From JAZNBI01 sp045586995 (lineage in GTDB: Bacteria; Bacillota; Clostridia; Oscillospirales; CAG-272): a DNA stretch of 22,613 nt. Under the pieces are notes generated by a model. The model saw only the letters and a program-made list of their open reading frames with translations. It made no database searches and had not been told where the DNA came from. This document shows, one piece after another, positions 12,464 through 20,358 of the stretch (its first letter is position 1; each line of letters starts with the position of its first letter). Location: contig JAZNBI010000025.1 of the NCBI GenBank assembly GCA_045586995.1, positions 1-22,613 on the forward strand, given 5' to 3'. The translations under genes were made by a program, and so were the position numbers.

Positions 12464-13801
12464 GTTGAAAAAAGCACACATTGTCTTGGTAGACAAACGT
12501 GTGCTTTTTTCTGGTGGAGCAGGTGTCGTCATAGACGAACACCCCTCCTTTCCTTCATTTTCCCCTTCAAAAGCTTCTTCAATCTCGTCAAGCGGGATAT
12601 TGTCGATGCTCAAAGGCTTCTTGCTTGCGTTGATAATTATAGTGAAATGGTCATCGTACAGATAGACCGAGTGTACGAAGATGTTTATAAGTGCTCTGCG
12701 CTTATTCAAATCGTCCATTGGCATTTCACAGATGAAATCGAGAAAGGCATATATCTGCGCTTCGGTCAGACAGATCTTCTTGTTATTCTCAATGGCGAGC
12801 TGTGTTTCTAACTCAGCTTTCTCTGCTTGGCGGCGATTCAGTCGCTCGGTCAGCATATCTACCGCTTGTCCTTGCTCAATGCCTTTCCAAAGGTTCTCAA
12901 TCGCGTTATCGACCTCCTTGATGGCTTTCTTAATTTCCTTTATCGAAAGGTTGTCGGGACTCTTGTTACATTCCTCCGCAACCCGCTTTGCGATATAGCG
13001 TATCTTTTCGTCGGTGAGCATTTGCAGACACACTTCAATTACGCGGTTTTCGATATACTCCTTTCCAACGACCTTCTTGTCGCATTTGTTTTTGCGAGAG
13101 TTCTTGCACTTGTAATAATGGTACTGTCTGCCCGACTTGCCCGTGCCGCCGTATCCGACCATCATTTCCTTACAATGACCGCAGAAAAGTTTGGTTGTCA
13201 ATAGATATTCGTTTTCGCCGCGAGTCCGCGCGGGTGCGGATTTGTTCTTGTTCATAAGCGCTTGTACCCGATAGAATAAGTCGTCGTCCATAATACGCGG
13301 CATTCCACCGGGCGTTTCAACTCCTTTGTATAAATATATTCCGATATAGCGTTTGTTTTTCAGAAGATGGCTGAGGCTGTTGTAGGTAAACTCATTACCT
13401 ATTGAGGTCTTGACCTTTCTGCGTTGCAAGTCCTTGACGATCTCGGCTTTGGTTTCACCGCTTGCGTAACGCTCGTAGATCTCGCGGACGATTGCTGCTT
13501 CTTCCTCGTCAACCGAAAAGGTGCGGTCTTTGTTTACCTTGTACCCAAGTCCGGGATTACTACCGTTGGATAGGCATTTTTCAGCATTAATTGCCATACC
13601 TCGGTTGATCTTCTGCGCAAGCTCTACGGAATAATATTCCGCCATACTTTCAAGAACACCCTCGATAAGAATACCCGAAGCATCGTCTGAGATGTTCTCT
13701 TTGGCAGACATCACTCGGACGCCGTTTTTCTTCAGTTTGGCTTTGTTGATTGCACTGTCGTAACGGTTCTGTGGACGGTACGAAGTAAAAATGAAATGTA
13801 A
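12440..13801 (-). pseudogene. Serine recombinase lacking its catalytic N-terminus
   Basis: This minus-strand frame of about 450 codons carries the C-terminal two thirds of a large serine recombinase: NRYDSAINKAKLKKNGVRV and MSAKENISDDASGILIEG from the end of the resolvase domain, the recombinase domain (YKVNKDRTFSVDEEEAAIVREIYERY...), the zinc-ribbon domain (LFCGHCKEMMVG...YYKCKNSRKNKC), and a coiled-coil region (IKEVDNAIENLWKGIEQGQ). The first roughly 75-90 residues with the nucleophilic Ser are absent; the frame closes at a TGA at 13802-13804, and residues just before NRYDS do not match the family. It therefore cannot catalyse recombination. A shorter reading starts at GTG 13714. The last about 30 residues (ending AFFNEICPAGK) are translated from hairpin array B. 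Confidence 0.85.
12467..12511. terminator. Terminator-like hairpin ending array B
   Basis: GAAAAAAGCACAC (12467-12479) pairs with GTGTGCTTTTTTC (12499-12511), with an inner TTGTCT/AGACAA stem around TGGT. It has the same place and the same A-run/T-run outer arms as the hairpin ending array A, and lies inside the 3' end of the recombinase frame. Confidence 0.75.
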
Positions 13802-13859
13802 TCAATCCGCAGGACGTGATCCAAGGTTTCTTTTGATGCTATTGATTTTATTACAATAA

Positions 13860-13924
13860 ACGTGTTAGTAAATATATTCACCTAATCGTGTTAAAATAAT
13901 TAGGTAGAAGGAGGATGATAGACT
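13860..13924 (+). promoter_or_regulatory. Upstream region of the tyrosine recombinase
   Basis: This region holds CGTGTTA twice (13860 and 13887 areas) and the palindrome CCTAAT...ATTAGG overlapping the second copy, followed by a strong AAGGAGG ribosome binding site 10 bases before ATG 13925. The repeats could be regulator or recombinase contacts. I see no clean -35/-10 pair. Confidence 0.4.
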
Positions 13925-14764
13925 ATGAGAAAAATAACAACTGAAATAATAAGATCATTCAATGACTATCTAATCAACGAGGAAAAGGCAGCGGCAACCG
14001 TCAACAAGTATCTGCACGATGTAGGAGAATTTCAAATATGGCTCGGTCAGCAAGAATTGTGTAAAAAGACAGTTCTTGCTTACAAGTCATACCTTTGCGA
14101 ACGCTATGCCCCTGCAAGCGTAAATGCTGCACTCTCATCACTTAATAGTTTTTTCAATTTTACGGAGTGGTACGATTTGAGGGTAAAAAACCTAAAAATC
14201 CAAAAGCAGATATTCGCATCTACGGAAAAGGAACTGACAAAAGCAGAATATGACCGCCTTTTACAAGCGGCAAAGCAGAAGAAAAACGAGCGTTTGTATC
14301 TCTTGATGCAGACGATCTGTTCCACGGGTATCCGTGTATCAGAGGTGCGTTACGTCTCCGTAGAAGCAGTTATGCGCGGTATTGCCGAGATCAACTGTAA
14401 GGGAAAGCGCAGACAGGTGTTCTTACCGAAGCAGCTTTGTCAAATATTAAAACAATATATTAAAGAGCAAAAAATAAAAAGCGGTGCCGTGTTCGTAACG
14501 AGGAACGGCAATCCGCTTGATAGATCTAATATTTGGAGTGATATGAAAAAACTATGTAAGGCGGCAAACGTGTCGGAAAAGAAGGTGTTTCCGCATAACC
14601 TCCGTCACCTTTTCGCGCGCACTTATTACAGTTTGCAAAAGGACATCGTGCGCCTTGCTGACATCCTCGGTCATAGCAACGTAAACACGACGAGAATATA
14701 TACAATGGAAACGGGCGAGATACACCGCAGACAAATTCAAAAGTTAGGGCTTTTGCGGTGCTGA
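13925..14764 (+). CDS. Tyrosine recombinase, predicted DNA invertase of the adjacent switch
   Basis: A 279-residue Xer/phage-integrase family protein that cuts and rejoins DNA through a phosphotyrosine. An N-terminal SAM-like core-binding domain spans about 1-90 (IIRSFNDYLINEEKAAATVNKYL...). The catalytic domain holds every expected residue: Arg137 in TGIRVSEV, Lys in the beta-hairpin CKGKRRQVFLP, His224 and Arg227 in PHNLRH, His250 in LGHSNVNTT, and the nucleophile Tyr259 in RIYT. The length is that of small phase-variation invertases and XerC/D, with no extra arm-binding domain. It starts after a strong AAGGAGG. Its stop is only 20 bp from an inverted-repeat pair with core-site geometry that flanks a promoter, which makes inversion of that segment its likely job. 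A role as a resolvase or integrase remnant is less likely but possible. Confidence 0.9.
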   Translation: MRKITTEIIRSFNDYLINEEKAAATVNKYLHDVGEFQIWLGQQELCKKTVLAYKSYLCERYAPASVNAALSSLNSFFNFTEWYDLRVKNLKIQKQIFASTEKELTKAEYDRLLQAAKQKKNERLYLLMQTICSTGIRVSEVRYVSVEAVMRGIAEINCKGKRRQVFLPKQLCQILKQYIKEQKIKSGAVFVTRNGNPLDRSNIWSDMKKLCKAANVSEKKVFPHNLRHLFARTYYSLQKDIVRLADILGHSNVNTTRIYTMETGEIHRRQIQKLGLLRC

Positions 14765-14784
14765 ATATCGTTAAAAAGAAAAAC

Positions 14785-14813
14785 ACCACATAATCATTCT
14801 TATGTGGTTGAAT
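14785..14813 (+). repeat. Left inverted repeat (IRL), recombinase core site
   Basis: The site reads arm ACCACATAA (14785-14793), spacer TCATTC, arm TTATGTGGT (14800-14808), then TGAAT. The two 9-bp arms are perfectly opposed around a 6-bp asymmetric spacer, as in XerCD/Flp/Cre-type sites. It matches the complement of 15001-15029 at 28 of 29 positions. On the minus strand the hairpin is followed by GTTTTTCTTTTT, so it can also act as a terminator for the leftward promoter. Confidence 0.9.
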
Positions 14814-14831
14814 AAAAGTAATACATACTAA

Positions 14832-14860
14832 ATTATATCACAAAACCGCCTGAATGTCAA
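14832..14860 (-). promoter_or_regulatory. Promoter inside the invertible segment, facing away from the operon
   Basis: Minus strand: TTGACA (14855-14860), a 17-bp spacer ending in TGTGA, and TATAAT (14832-14837), a full consensus promoter with extended -10. As read it would make a short leftward RNA ending at the IRL hairpin and T-run, antisense to the recombinase 3' end if termination fails. Confidence 0.85.
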
Positions 14861-14958
14861 CTGAAATATTGCACAAAATGAGGTTTTGCGACACAAATTT
14901 ATATAAAACGGCATAACAAAACCGACCAATGAAGTTGCGTTTTTTCATTGGTCTTATT

Positions 14959-14987
14959 GAGTATGTGTTTGTACATACTCTTTTTTT
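14959..14987 (+). terminator. Rightward terminator inside the invertible segment
   Basis: GAGTATGT (14959-14966) pairs with ACATACTC (14973-14980), followed by TTTTTTT and an AT-rich tail. In the present orientation it would stop read-through from the recombinase gene before the operon. After inversion its T-run would lie on the other strand. Confidence 0.8.
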
Positions 14988-15000
14988 ATTTAATTTGTAA

Positions 15001-15029
15001 ATTCAACAACATAAGAATGATTATGTGGT
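15001..15029 (-). repeat. Right inverted repeat (IRR), recombinase core site
   Basis: Plus strand: ATTCA, arm ACAACATAA (15006-15014), spacer GAATGA, arm TTATGTGGT (15021-15029). The spacer is the complement of the IRL spacer, so the two sites are in opposite orientation, which directs inversion. The one mismatch to IRL falls in an arm, not the spacer. The site ends 50 bp before the ATG at 15080. Confidence 0.9.
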
Positions 15030-15079
15030 ATTACATACATAATTTAAATTCTATATGGAACTAAAGAAAGGAAATCCTT

Positions 15080-17377
15080 ATGAGAGTTAATGTAAAACGA
15101 TTGCTCAATCCGTTGATTTGTGCGGTGGCAGGTTTATTCAACTTTATTTTTATGTTTATGAACTATGCTGCCGTATTTGCTTCGCAAGGAGGCGAAAGCG
15201 AATCGTATGGTTTTAGTGCATACGAATCATTAAAATTTGGAGAGGAATCTCTCGCAAATATTCTAAAACAACTCTTAGAGTTGTTCGGGAAAGAGGCTCA
15301 CGCCACTTTCCTTCTCGTCTTTGTGTCTATCCTACTTATTTTTATGATCATTTTAAGCGTGGGATTGTTAATTGCAGGATGCATCGGTTTAGTAAGAGAA
15401 TTTGCCGGTGTCAATCTTTTGGGGAGTGTAAATCCTAAATTGATTACTCGCATTTCAAAAACCACGTTAAAAACTTACTTTCTCACCAATATAGTTTCCG
15501 CAGGTCTTTTATTGATTTCTTGCTTGATAAACTTGTATACGGGTAATGTATATGGCTATAAAATAAGTTTAGGGTTGAAGCCGGGAATAGGAATGTTCTT
15601 CCTCCTCATTTTTGCCGTGGCAGAGTGGATCGTACTTTTGAAATTGGAAAAGAAATTCGCACTTGTACCCGATACTGCAAAGCTTACATATCAATGCTCG
15701 GCTTGCGGAGCAAAAGCTAAAGCAACAGACAAGTTTTGCAGCTTGTGTGGTGCGCCGGTTGTTTCAATTGAACCCACTCAGAATGAAGAATCCAACACTA
15801 CTAATCCCGACGAAAACCTTTCTGATGAGTCGAATGATAATGTCAAAAACTTCGATTACTCCGTAATTACAAACTTTTTTAAAAATATCTGGAATAAAAC
15901 CAAGGAATTTATGAAAAAGAAAAATATATCTCCGAAAATGCTTTACATTGCAGGCGGTATAGTTCTATTTATAATCATTGCTGTAATTGTGTTAGTAAAT
16001 ATTCCTTGGCCCCAAGCAGCTACATACATAATCCCAGAGCGCGATATTTCGTATGTCTATAATGAAACCGATGATCAAACAATCATCATATCTAACGGCG
16101 AACGCGTAAAAACCACCATAGAGGGACAAGTGACACTTTCCGCACAATCTCTTGACGGTGAAACAATGGCGCTTTTATCGGAAGATGGAACACTGTATGT
16201 TTATGGCAATGATTCTTTGATAACTGCAAGTGAATATGTTGAGAACTTCAAATTGTCGGCAGAAGGATCTGCTATCGCGTATATTAACGATGAGGATGAA
16301 TTGGTGCTTTACACAATCAGTGACAAGAAATCAAAAACAATTACTGATGAGTTAGTTTCTATGGATACTATGTGCTATTATCTTTCTCCCGATGGAAATA
16401 GCGTAGCATATGTCAAAGGTGGCGAAGAAGATTTTGTTTTGTGTGTTTATTCAGACGGTAAACGGAACGAAGTGGAAGAAAACGTTATACCTTTTGGATT
16501 ATCAAACAAAGCGGAATTGATTTACTACTACAATATGGATAACGATTCAATTTATGTTTTGAAGGATGATGAAAGCCCCATAAAACTTGTAAATGGCATT
16601 TCGGACTCTTACAGTTATAGCTCCATCCAATTTAGATATAATGCAGACCATACACAAGTTCTGTTTTGCTCTGAATCGAATTGGTATATTTCGGATAACG
16701 GACAAGAGAAGCAGAAAATCTCATCCAAGGCAATTACTCAATTTGGCAACTACACAACTTGGGGATTGACCTCAAGCGAGGGACAGGTTGTTGCTACTAC
16801 TCCGATAATTGATTTCAAAGAGCAGTATTTTATTGATTCTTCCAACACCCTTTATTACATCAACGGAAAGCTTGAAGCGCTTGAAGTTGCAGAGAGCGTA
16901 GAATCCTTTAAAACAACAGCATCCTCCGATATAGTGTATTATTTAGGCGAGTATGGTGAGTTGTATAGAGGAGAAGGATACGGCGAAGAATTTGAGCAAA
17001 TTGCAGATGATGTTGATTACTTTGTTATTACATCAGATGGCAAGAAGTGTTACTACGTTGATTACGATGACACATTGAGATATTTGAAAAAAGCTAACAA
17101 ATCTGAAAAAATTGCAGATGACATCCACAGCCTTTATATAACTCACGATGATTATGCTTTATTCCTTACCGATTACTCTTACACGAATGGCGGAACACTT
17201 TATTCAAGCCACAATGGTAAAGAAAAAGAGCGTATTTCCGATGATATTGTGAAACTTTATACAACATCGACAAGCACCTATTATTATCGTAATGCAGACG
17301 AAGCGGAAGTTTACGATATTTACGGAGCTGTTAAAAAGATTGAATTTAACTTGGTTGCAGAGGAAATAAGCAATTAA
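15080..17377 (+). CDS. Polytopic membrane protein with zinc ribbon and large propeller-like ectodomain
   Basis: A 765-residue envelope protein, first gene behind the switch. Four hydrophobic segments lie at about 8-34, 76-104, 132-152 and 168-188. A zinc ribbon follows with Cys206, 209, 220 and 223 (CSACG...CSLCG), then an acidic Asn-rich linker. A fifth segment at about 287-307 ends with NIPWP, and roughly 455 residues follow. This last part repeats a motif of about 40 residues rich in Tyr, Asp and Ser (YVYNETDDQ, YVYGNDSL, YINDEDELVLYT, YYLGEYGELY, YYVDYDDTLRYLKK), like the beta-propeller-type DUF5050/WD40-like repeats of Firmicutes surface proteins. The ribbon is predicted cytoplasmic and the repeats outside. 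The start follows AAAGGAAA. A sensor or adhesin role is possible but unproven. Confidence 0.85.
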   Translation: MRVNVKRLLNPLICAVAGLFNFIFMFMNYAAVFASQGGESESYGFSAYESLKFGEESLANILKQLLELFGKEAHATFLLVFVSILLIFMIILSVGLLIAGCIGLVREFAGVNLLGSVNPKLITRISKTTLKTYFLTNIVSAGLLLISCLINLYTGNVYGYKISLGLKPGIGMFFLLIFAVAEWIVLLKLEKKFALVPDTAKLTYQCSACGAKAKATDKFCSLCGAPVVSIEPTQNEESNTTNPDENLSDESNDNVKNFDYSVITNFFKNIWNKTKEFMKKKNISPKMLYIAGGIVLFIIIAVIVLVNIPWPQAATYIIPERDISYVYNETDDQTIIISNGERVKTTIEGQVTLSAQSLDGETMALLSEDGTLYVYGNDSLITASEYVENFKLSAEGSAIAYINDEDELVLYTISDKKSKTITDELVSMDTMCYYLSPDGNSVAYVKGGEEDFVLCVYSDGKRNEVEENVIPFGLSNKAELIYYYNMDNDSIYVLKDDESPIKLVNGISDSYSYSSIQFRYNADHTQVLFCSESNWYISDNGQEKQKISSKAITQFGNYTTWGLTSSEGQVVATTPIIDFKEQYFIDSSNTLYYINGKLEALEVAESVESFKTTASSDIVYYLGEYGELYRGEGYGEEFEQIADDVDYFVITSDGKKCYYVDYDDTLRYLKKANKSEKIADDIHSLYITHDDYALFLTDYSYTNGGTLYSSHNGKEKERISDDIVKLYTTSTSTYYYRNADEAEVYDIYGAVKKIEFNLVAEEISN

Positions 17378-17434
17378 ATCAATCAAAAACTATTGATTCA
17401 ACGCAGCCGAATGAATAAATCATCGGCTGCGTTG
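17377..17434 (+). terminator. Tandem hairpins between the first two operon genes
   Basis: AATCAAT/ATTGATT (17377-17398) is followed without a gap by CAACGCAGCCGA/TCGGCTGCGTTG (17399-17434), a 12-bp GC-rich stem trailed by only CCTTTT. It could be a partial terminator or an RNA-stability element that sets the ratio between gene 1 and genes 2-3. The AAAGGAG of the next gene follows at once. Confidence 0.6.
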
Positions 17435-17454
17435 CCTTTTAGAAAGGAGATTTT

Positions 17455-20343
17455 ATGAAATCACAAAACAATAAACCAAAATTCAAAATGTCTAAAAAAC
17501 AAATTATCATAAGTATAATTTCGCTTTTAGTAATTGTGGGAATTACGGTTCCAATCATTGTTTTTTCCATTCCAAAAGATCCAATTATCAATGATTTAAC
17601 CGATAACACTCCCGAAGCAGAAGATGTTCTCTCTGAGGGTGTTGTTGACAACCACGCGGAAGCTATATTAAGTCCTAATATCAGTTTGTATGATACAGAG
17701 GAATCCAAGGCTATCGAAAGCTCTATCTTGTCTGTTTCACAGGTGGACACCAACCTTGTTTTAGATGTAAATAAGGGGTCTCCTATGGAATCGCTTGAAA
17801 AAGGAGATGTTTTCTTTATCCAAGGAACAACTGATTCCTTCTTAGGCGAAGCTTATTTTGGCAAGGTTTCCTCCAAAATTGAGCAGGAGGGTTATTATAC
17901 ATACGCCATCGAAACACCGATGATTGACGAGGTTTTTGATTATATTGATATTGATTACTCGCAAGATATGAGTTATTCAAATATATCAAACATTGAAACC
18001 CCCGAAGGTGTCACGGTAAGCGCGGTGGATAATTTGTCCTCAAAGTTTAATATGAATAGCGGCGTTGTACAGACGGGAAGTTTGTCAAATACCAATATTA
18101 CGCTTTTGAGCACTACATCAAGTAGTAATATAAAAACATTAGGTGCGGACGATAAAAAGGATGATATTTATATAGAATTTAATTTGGATATCATAAAACT
18201 TTTGCGTCAACTGGGTGTTATTCCAGAAAAGGAAAATGTTTCGAAAGATGATCCGGATTTGCCATCCGAAGGAGTCTTATACACGGTTTATTATACAAAC
18301 ACAGGACTATGCTATCATACAGAAACCTGTCATTGCTTAACGAATAGCAAATATTCTACTTCTATCAGCGGCGCAAAATCTATGGGGCTTCGAGCCTGTA
18401 AAATATGCAATCCTTTCGATGGCTCTTGGGAAAACGAAAGTAGCCTTACCTTATCAGGAAAAGTTGGGTTGGAAGATCTAATGTTTAGTATTATGAGTGA
18501 AGGTGATGCTTGGACAATAGAAAAAGGCTTTGAAAATTTATCTATAAAAACCGAGGGCAATTTTATAGCCGAAGCAAAACTTGCAGGTGATTTTGAATTT
18601 GAATTTTCTGGTGACGAAACCAAAATTGTTGTAGGAAAAGATGAGAAAAATGCAATTTTAACACTTGAAGGATTAAAACAAAAGTTATTCCCAATTGCGT
18701 TCATTTCTTATGATGGAACGTGGAATGTAAAAATTGGTCCTAATAGTGATAAAGTTGATATGCCCTTAACGATAGGTTTGATGATCTACACCGATATATA
18801 TGGCAATATTACAGCGGGAGCAGAAGTGTATTGTTCTTATACACAGCCTATTGAATATAATTTTGATGTTTTTAAAGACGGAAAATTCTTAGGTATTGGT
18901 GCTACCGACAACGAAGAAGAACCCACGACTTCCGAAGATGCTGGAGATTTTAATTGGGGATTAAAAATTGAAGCCAAAGCGGATGTGGATTTTCAAGCGT
19001 TAGGCGGCTCTGTTATGCTTTATGTAGGCAATATGAACGTTCTCGAACTATCATTAGTTAGATTTGGTGCAGAAGCACAAGGAACATTGGCTTTTGATTC
19101 TTCTGAATATCATAATGACAACTATGGCTTCTCTGCACAGGGGAAAGTTTGTATATATGCCGAACTTCTTGAACTCGATTTGAAAGTCAAAGCTAAAACA
19201 AAATGGGGATTAAATGGGGCAATTGATGCAAATCTTGGACCTTGGAAACGCTGGGAGTTAGGAAAGTTTGGAAACACCGATGTAGAAGCATCAACTCACT
19301 TTAATTCTTCTACAATGTATGTGAATAATATCATAGCAGGCGACTCAAAAAGTATCTACTACAAAGATGAACAAGGCAATTTAATTGCAGAAAAAGACTC
19401 ATATAAAACTGTTATTTACGATGATGAATTCTTTGTTATTTGCGGAATAGACGATAGTTACATATATCTTTTGAAGCGAAGCGAAAACAATAGTAGCCTA
19501 TATGATTTGTATCGTATTAGAAAAGATGGTACAAGCGAAAGACGTATAGTAGAAGAAATCAAAAACTTTATGGAATGCGATGAAACATATTTCTACTATA
19601 CTTTGGGTGACGATACTCAAACTATTATGCGGTTAAGGCGTTCCGATCTTGAAGAAGAATCATTTGCTTCATTTGATGCAGAAGTTGCTTATATGAAGAA
19701 ACAAAACGATGGCTTTTATGTAGAAACCACAAGCGGATTTTGGTTCCTTACAACGATAAAATACTATTTGTTAAATTCAAATGGTGAAATTGTTGAACAT
19801 TATGGTGAAAATCCTGCCGTATCTCAATATTTGTTATATGAATACGATGATTTCTATATGGCAACCAAGATAGTATCTAACGGCTTCTTGAGGGACACTG
19901 CTTCTGAAATATATTGGCTATCATTAGATAAGCAGAATTATGTTAAGGCGGAATCATTAGCTGGTTGGACTCCTTCTGAAGAATACGGAATCTTTGTCTT
20001 GACGGATGGGGATGAAAATCACAATTATCAGATAAAGCTTTACTGCGCAGAAAATGGTGAATTGGTTTCTGTTGTTGGCGTTAATAGCAATCAAGCTCAT
20101 TTCACAATGGTTCAGGATGATTACGGTACTTGGTATTATATAGATGAAACTGAAACGGGATTAACTCTATATGCTATGAACGAAAACTTTGAAAATCGAA
20201 GAATTATTGAAGAACTTTCTTACGAGGAATTCCCTGTAAATTTGGAAACGTGCGGAATGATCTTAATGGATGGTACGATATGGTTCTACGAAATGCCGGA
20301 TGAATATACTGCAAATGTTTTGTATCGTTATAGTTTGTATTGA
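17455..20343 (+). CDS. Single-pass surface protein with a Cys/His motif and propeller-like C-terminus
   Basis: A 962-residue protein with a short basic cytoplasmic N-terminus and one membrane segment at about 16-38, so the rest is extracellular. At 276-320 lies a compact motif (VYYTNTGLCYHTETCHCL...ACKICNP) with His288, Cys292, Cys294, Cys315 and Cys318; related modules of the form YHxxxCxxL...GxxxCxxC occur at the ends of Gram-positive exported and phage proteins. The middle (about 330-620) is beta-rich (LTLSGKVGLEDL, IEAKADVDFQALGGSVMLYV). From about 630 to the end, Tyr/Asp-rich repeats (YYKDEQGN, IYLLKRSENN, YRIRKDGT, YYIDETETGLTLYAM) resemble those of the preceding protein. AAAGGAG precedes ATG 17455. 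It probably works with its neighbours at the surface; the family is not recognised. Confidence 0.82.
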   Translation: MKSQNNKPKFKMSKKQIIISIISLLVIVGITVPIIVFSIPKDPIINDLTDNTPEAEDVLSEGVVDNHAEAILSPNISLYDTEESKAIESSILSVSQVDTNLVLDVNKGSPMESLEKGDVFFIQGTTDSFLGEAYFGKVSSKIEQEGYYTYAIETPMIDEVFDYIDIDYSQDMSYSNISNIETPEGVTVSAVDNLSSKFNMNSGVVQTGSLSNTNITLLSTTSSSNIKTLGADDKKDDIYIEFNLDIIKLLRQLGVIPEKENVSKDDPDLPSEGVLYTVYYTNTGLCYHTETCHCLTNSKYSTSISGAKSMGLRACKICNPFDGSWENESSLTLSGKVGLEDLMFSIMSEGDAWTIEKGFENLSIKTEGNFIAEAKLAGDFEFEFSGDETKIVVGKDEKNAILTLEGLKQKLFPIAFISYDGTWNVKIGPNSDKVDMPLTIGLMIYTDIYGNITAGAEVYCSYTQPIEYNFDVFKDGKFLGIGATDNEEEPTTSEDAGDFNWGLKIEAKADVDFQALGGSVMLYVGNMNVLELSLVRFGAEAQGTLAFDSSEYHNDNYGFSAQGKVCIYAELLELDLKVKAKTKWGLNGAIDANLGPWKRWELGKFGNTDVEASTHFNSSTMYVNNIIAGDSKSIYYKDEQGNLIAEKDSYKTVIYDDEFFVICGIDDSYIYLLKRSENNSSLYDLYRIRKDGTSERRIVEEIKNFMECDETYFYYTLGDDTQTIMRLRRSDLEEESFASFDAEVAYMKKQNDGFYVETTSGFWFLTTIKYYLLNSNGEIVEHYGENPAVSQYLLYEYDDFYMATKIVSNGFLRDTASEIYWLSLDKQNYVKAESLAGWTPSEEYGIFVLTDGDENHNYQIKLYCAENGELVSVVGVNSNQAHFTMVQDDYGTWYYIDETETGLTLYAMNENFENRRIIEELSYEEFPVNLETCGMILMDGTIWFYEMPDEYTANVLYRYSLY

Positions 20344-20358
20344 TAAGGAGGAAACACG

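Larger units (their letters stand above)
14785..15029. other. Predicted invertible promoter segment (phase-variation switch), present orientation OFF
   Basis: A 245-bp interval bounded by 29-bp inverted repeats. It contains a consensus promoter on the minus strand (14832-14860) pointing left, a hairpin GACCAATGAA/TTCATTGGTC (14924-14953), and a rightward terminator (14959-14987). The tyrosine-recombinase gene lies immediately to the left; the operon starting at 15080 lies immediately to the right. Inversion between the repeats would turn the promoter toward the operon and the terminator away from it. No other good rightward promoter is visible between 14765 and 15079. The inference rests on this geometry; the other orientation is not seen in the window. 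Confidence 0.8.

Noticed and set aside
13925..14764. Housekeeping XerC or XerD
   Set aside because: All catalytic residues fit, but the site pair next to it is inverted and flanks a promoter, and the neighbourhood is accessory; a dif-resolving role is less likely.
14785..15029. Interpretation as a MITE or small transposon
   Set aside because: No target-site duplication at the ends, the repeats have core-site structure with an asymmetric spacer, and a recombinase, promoter and operon are arranged as a switch. Not fully excluded.
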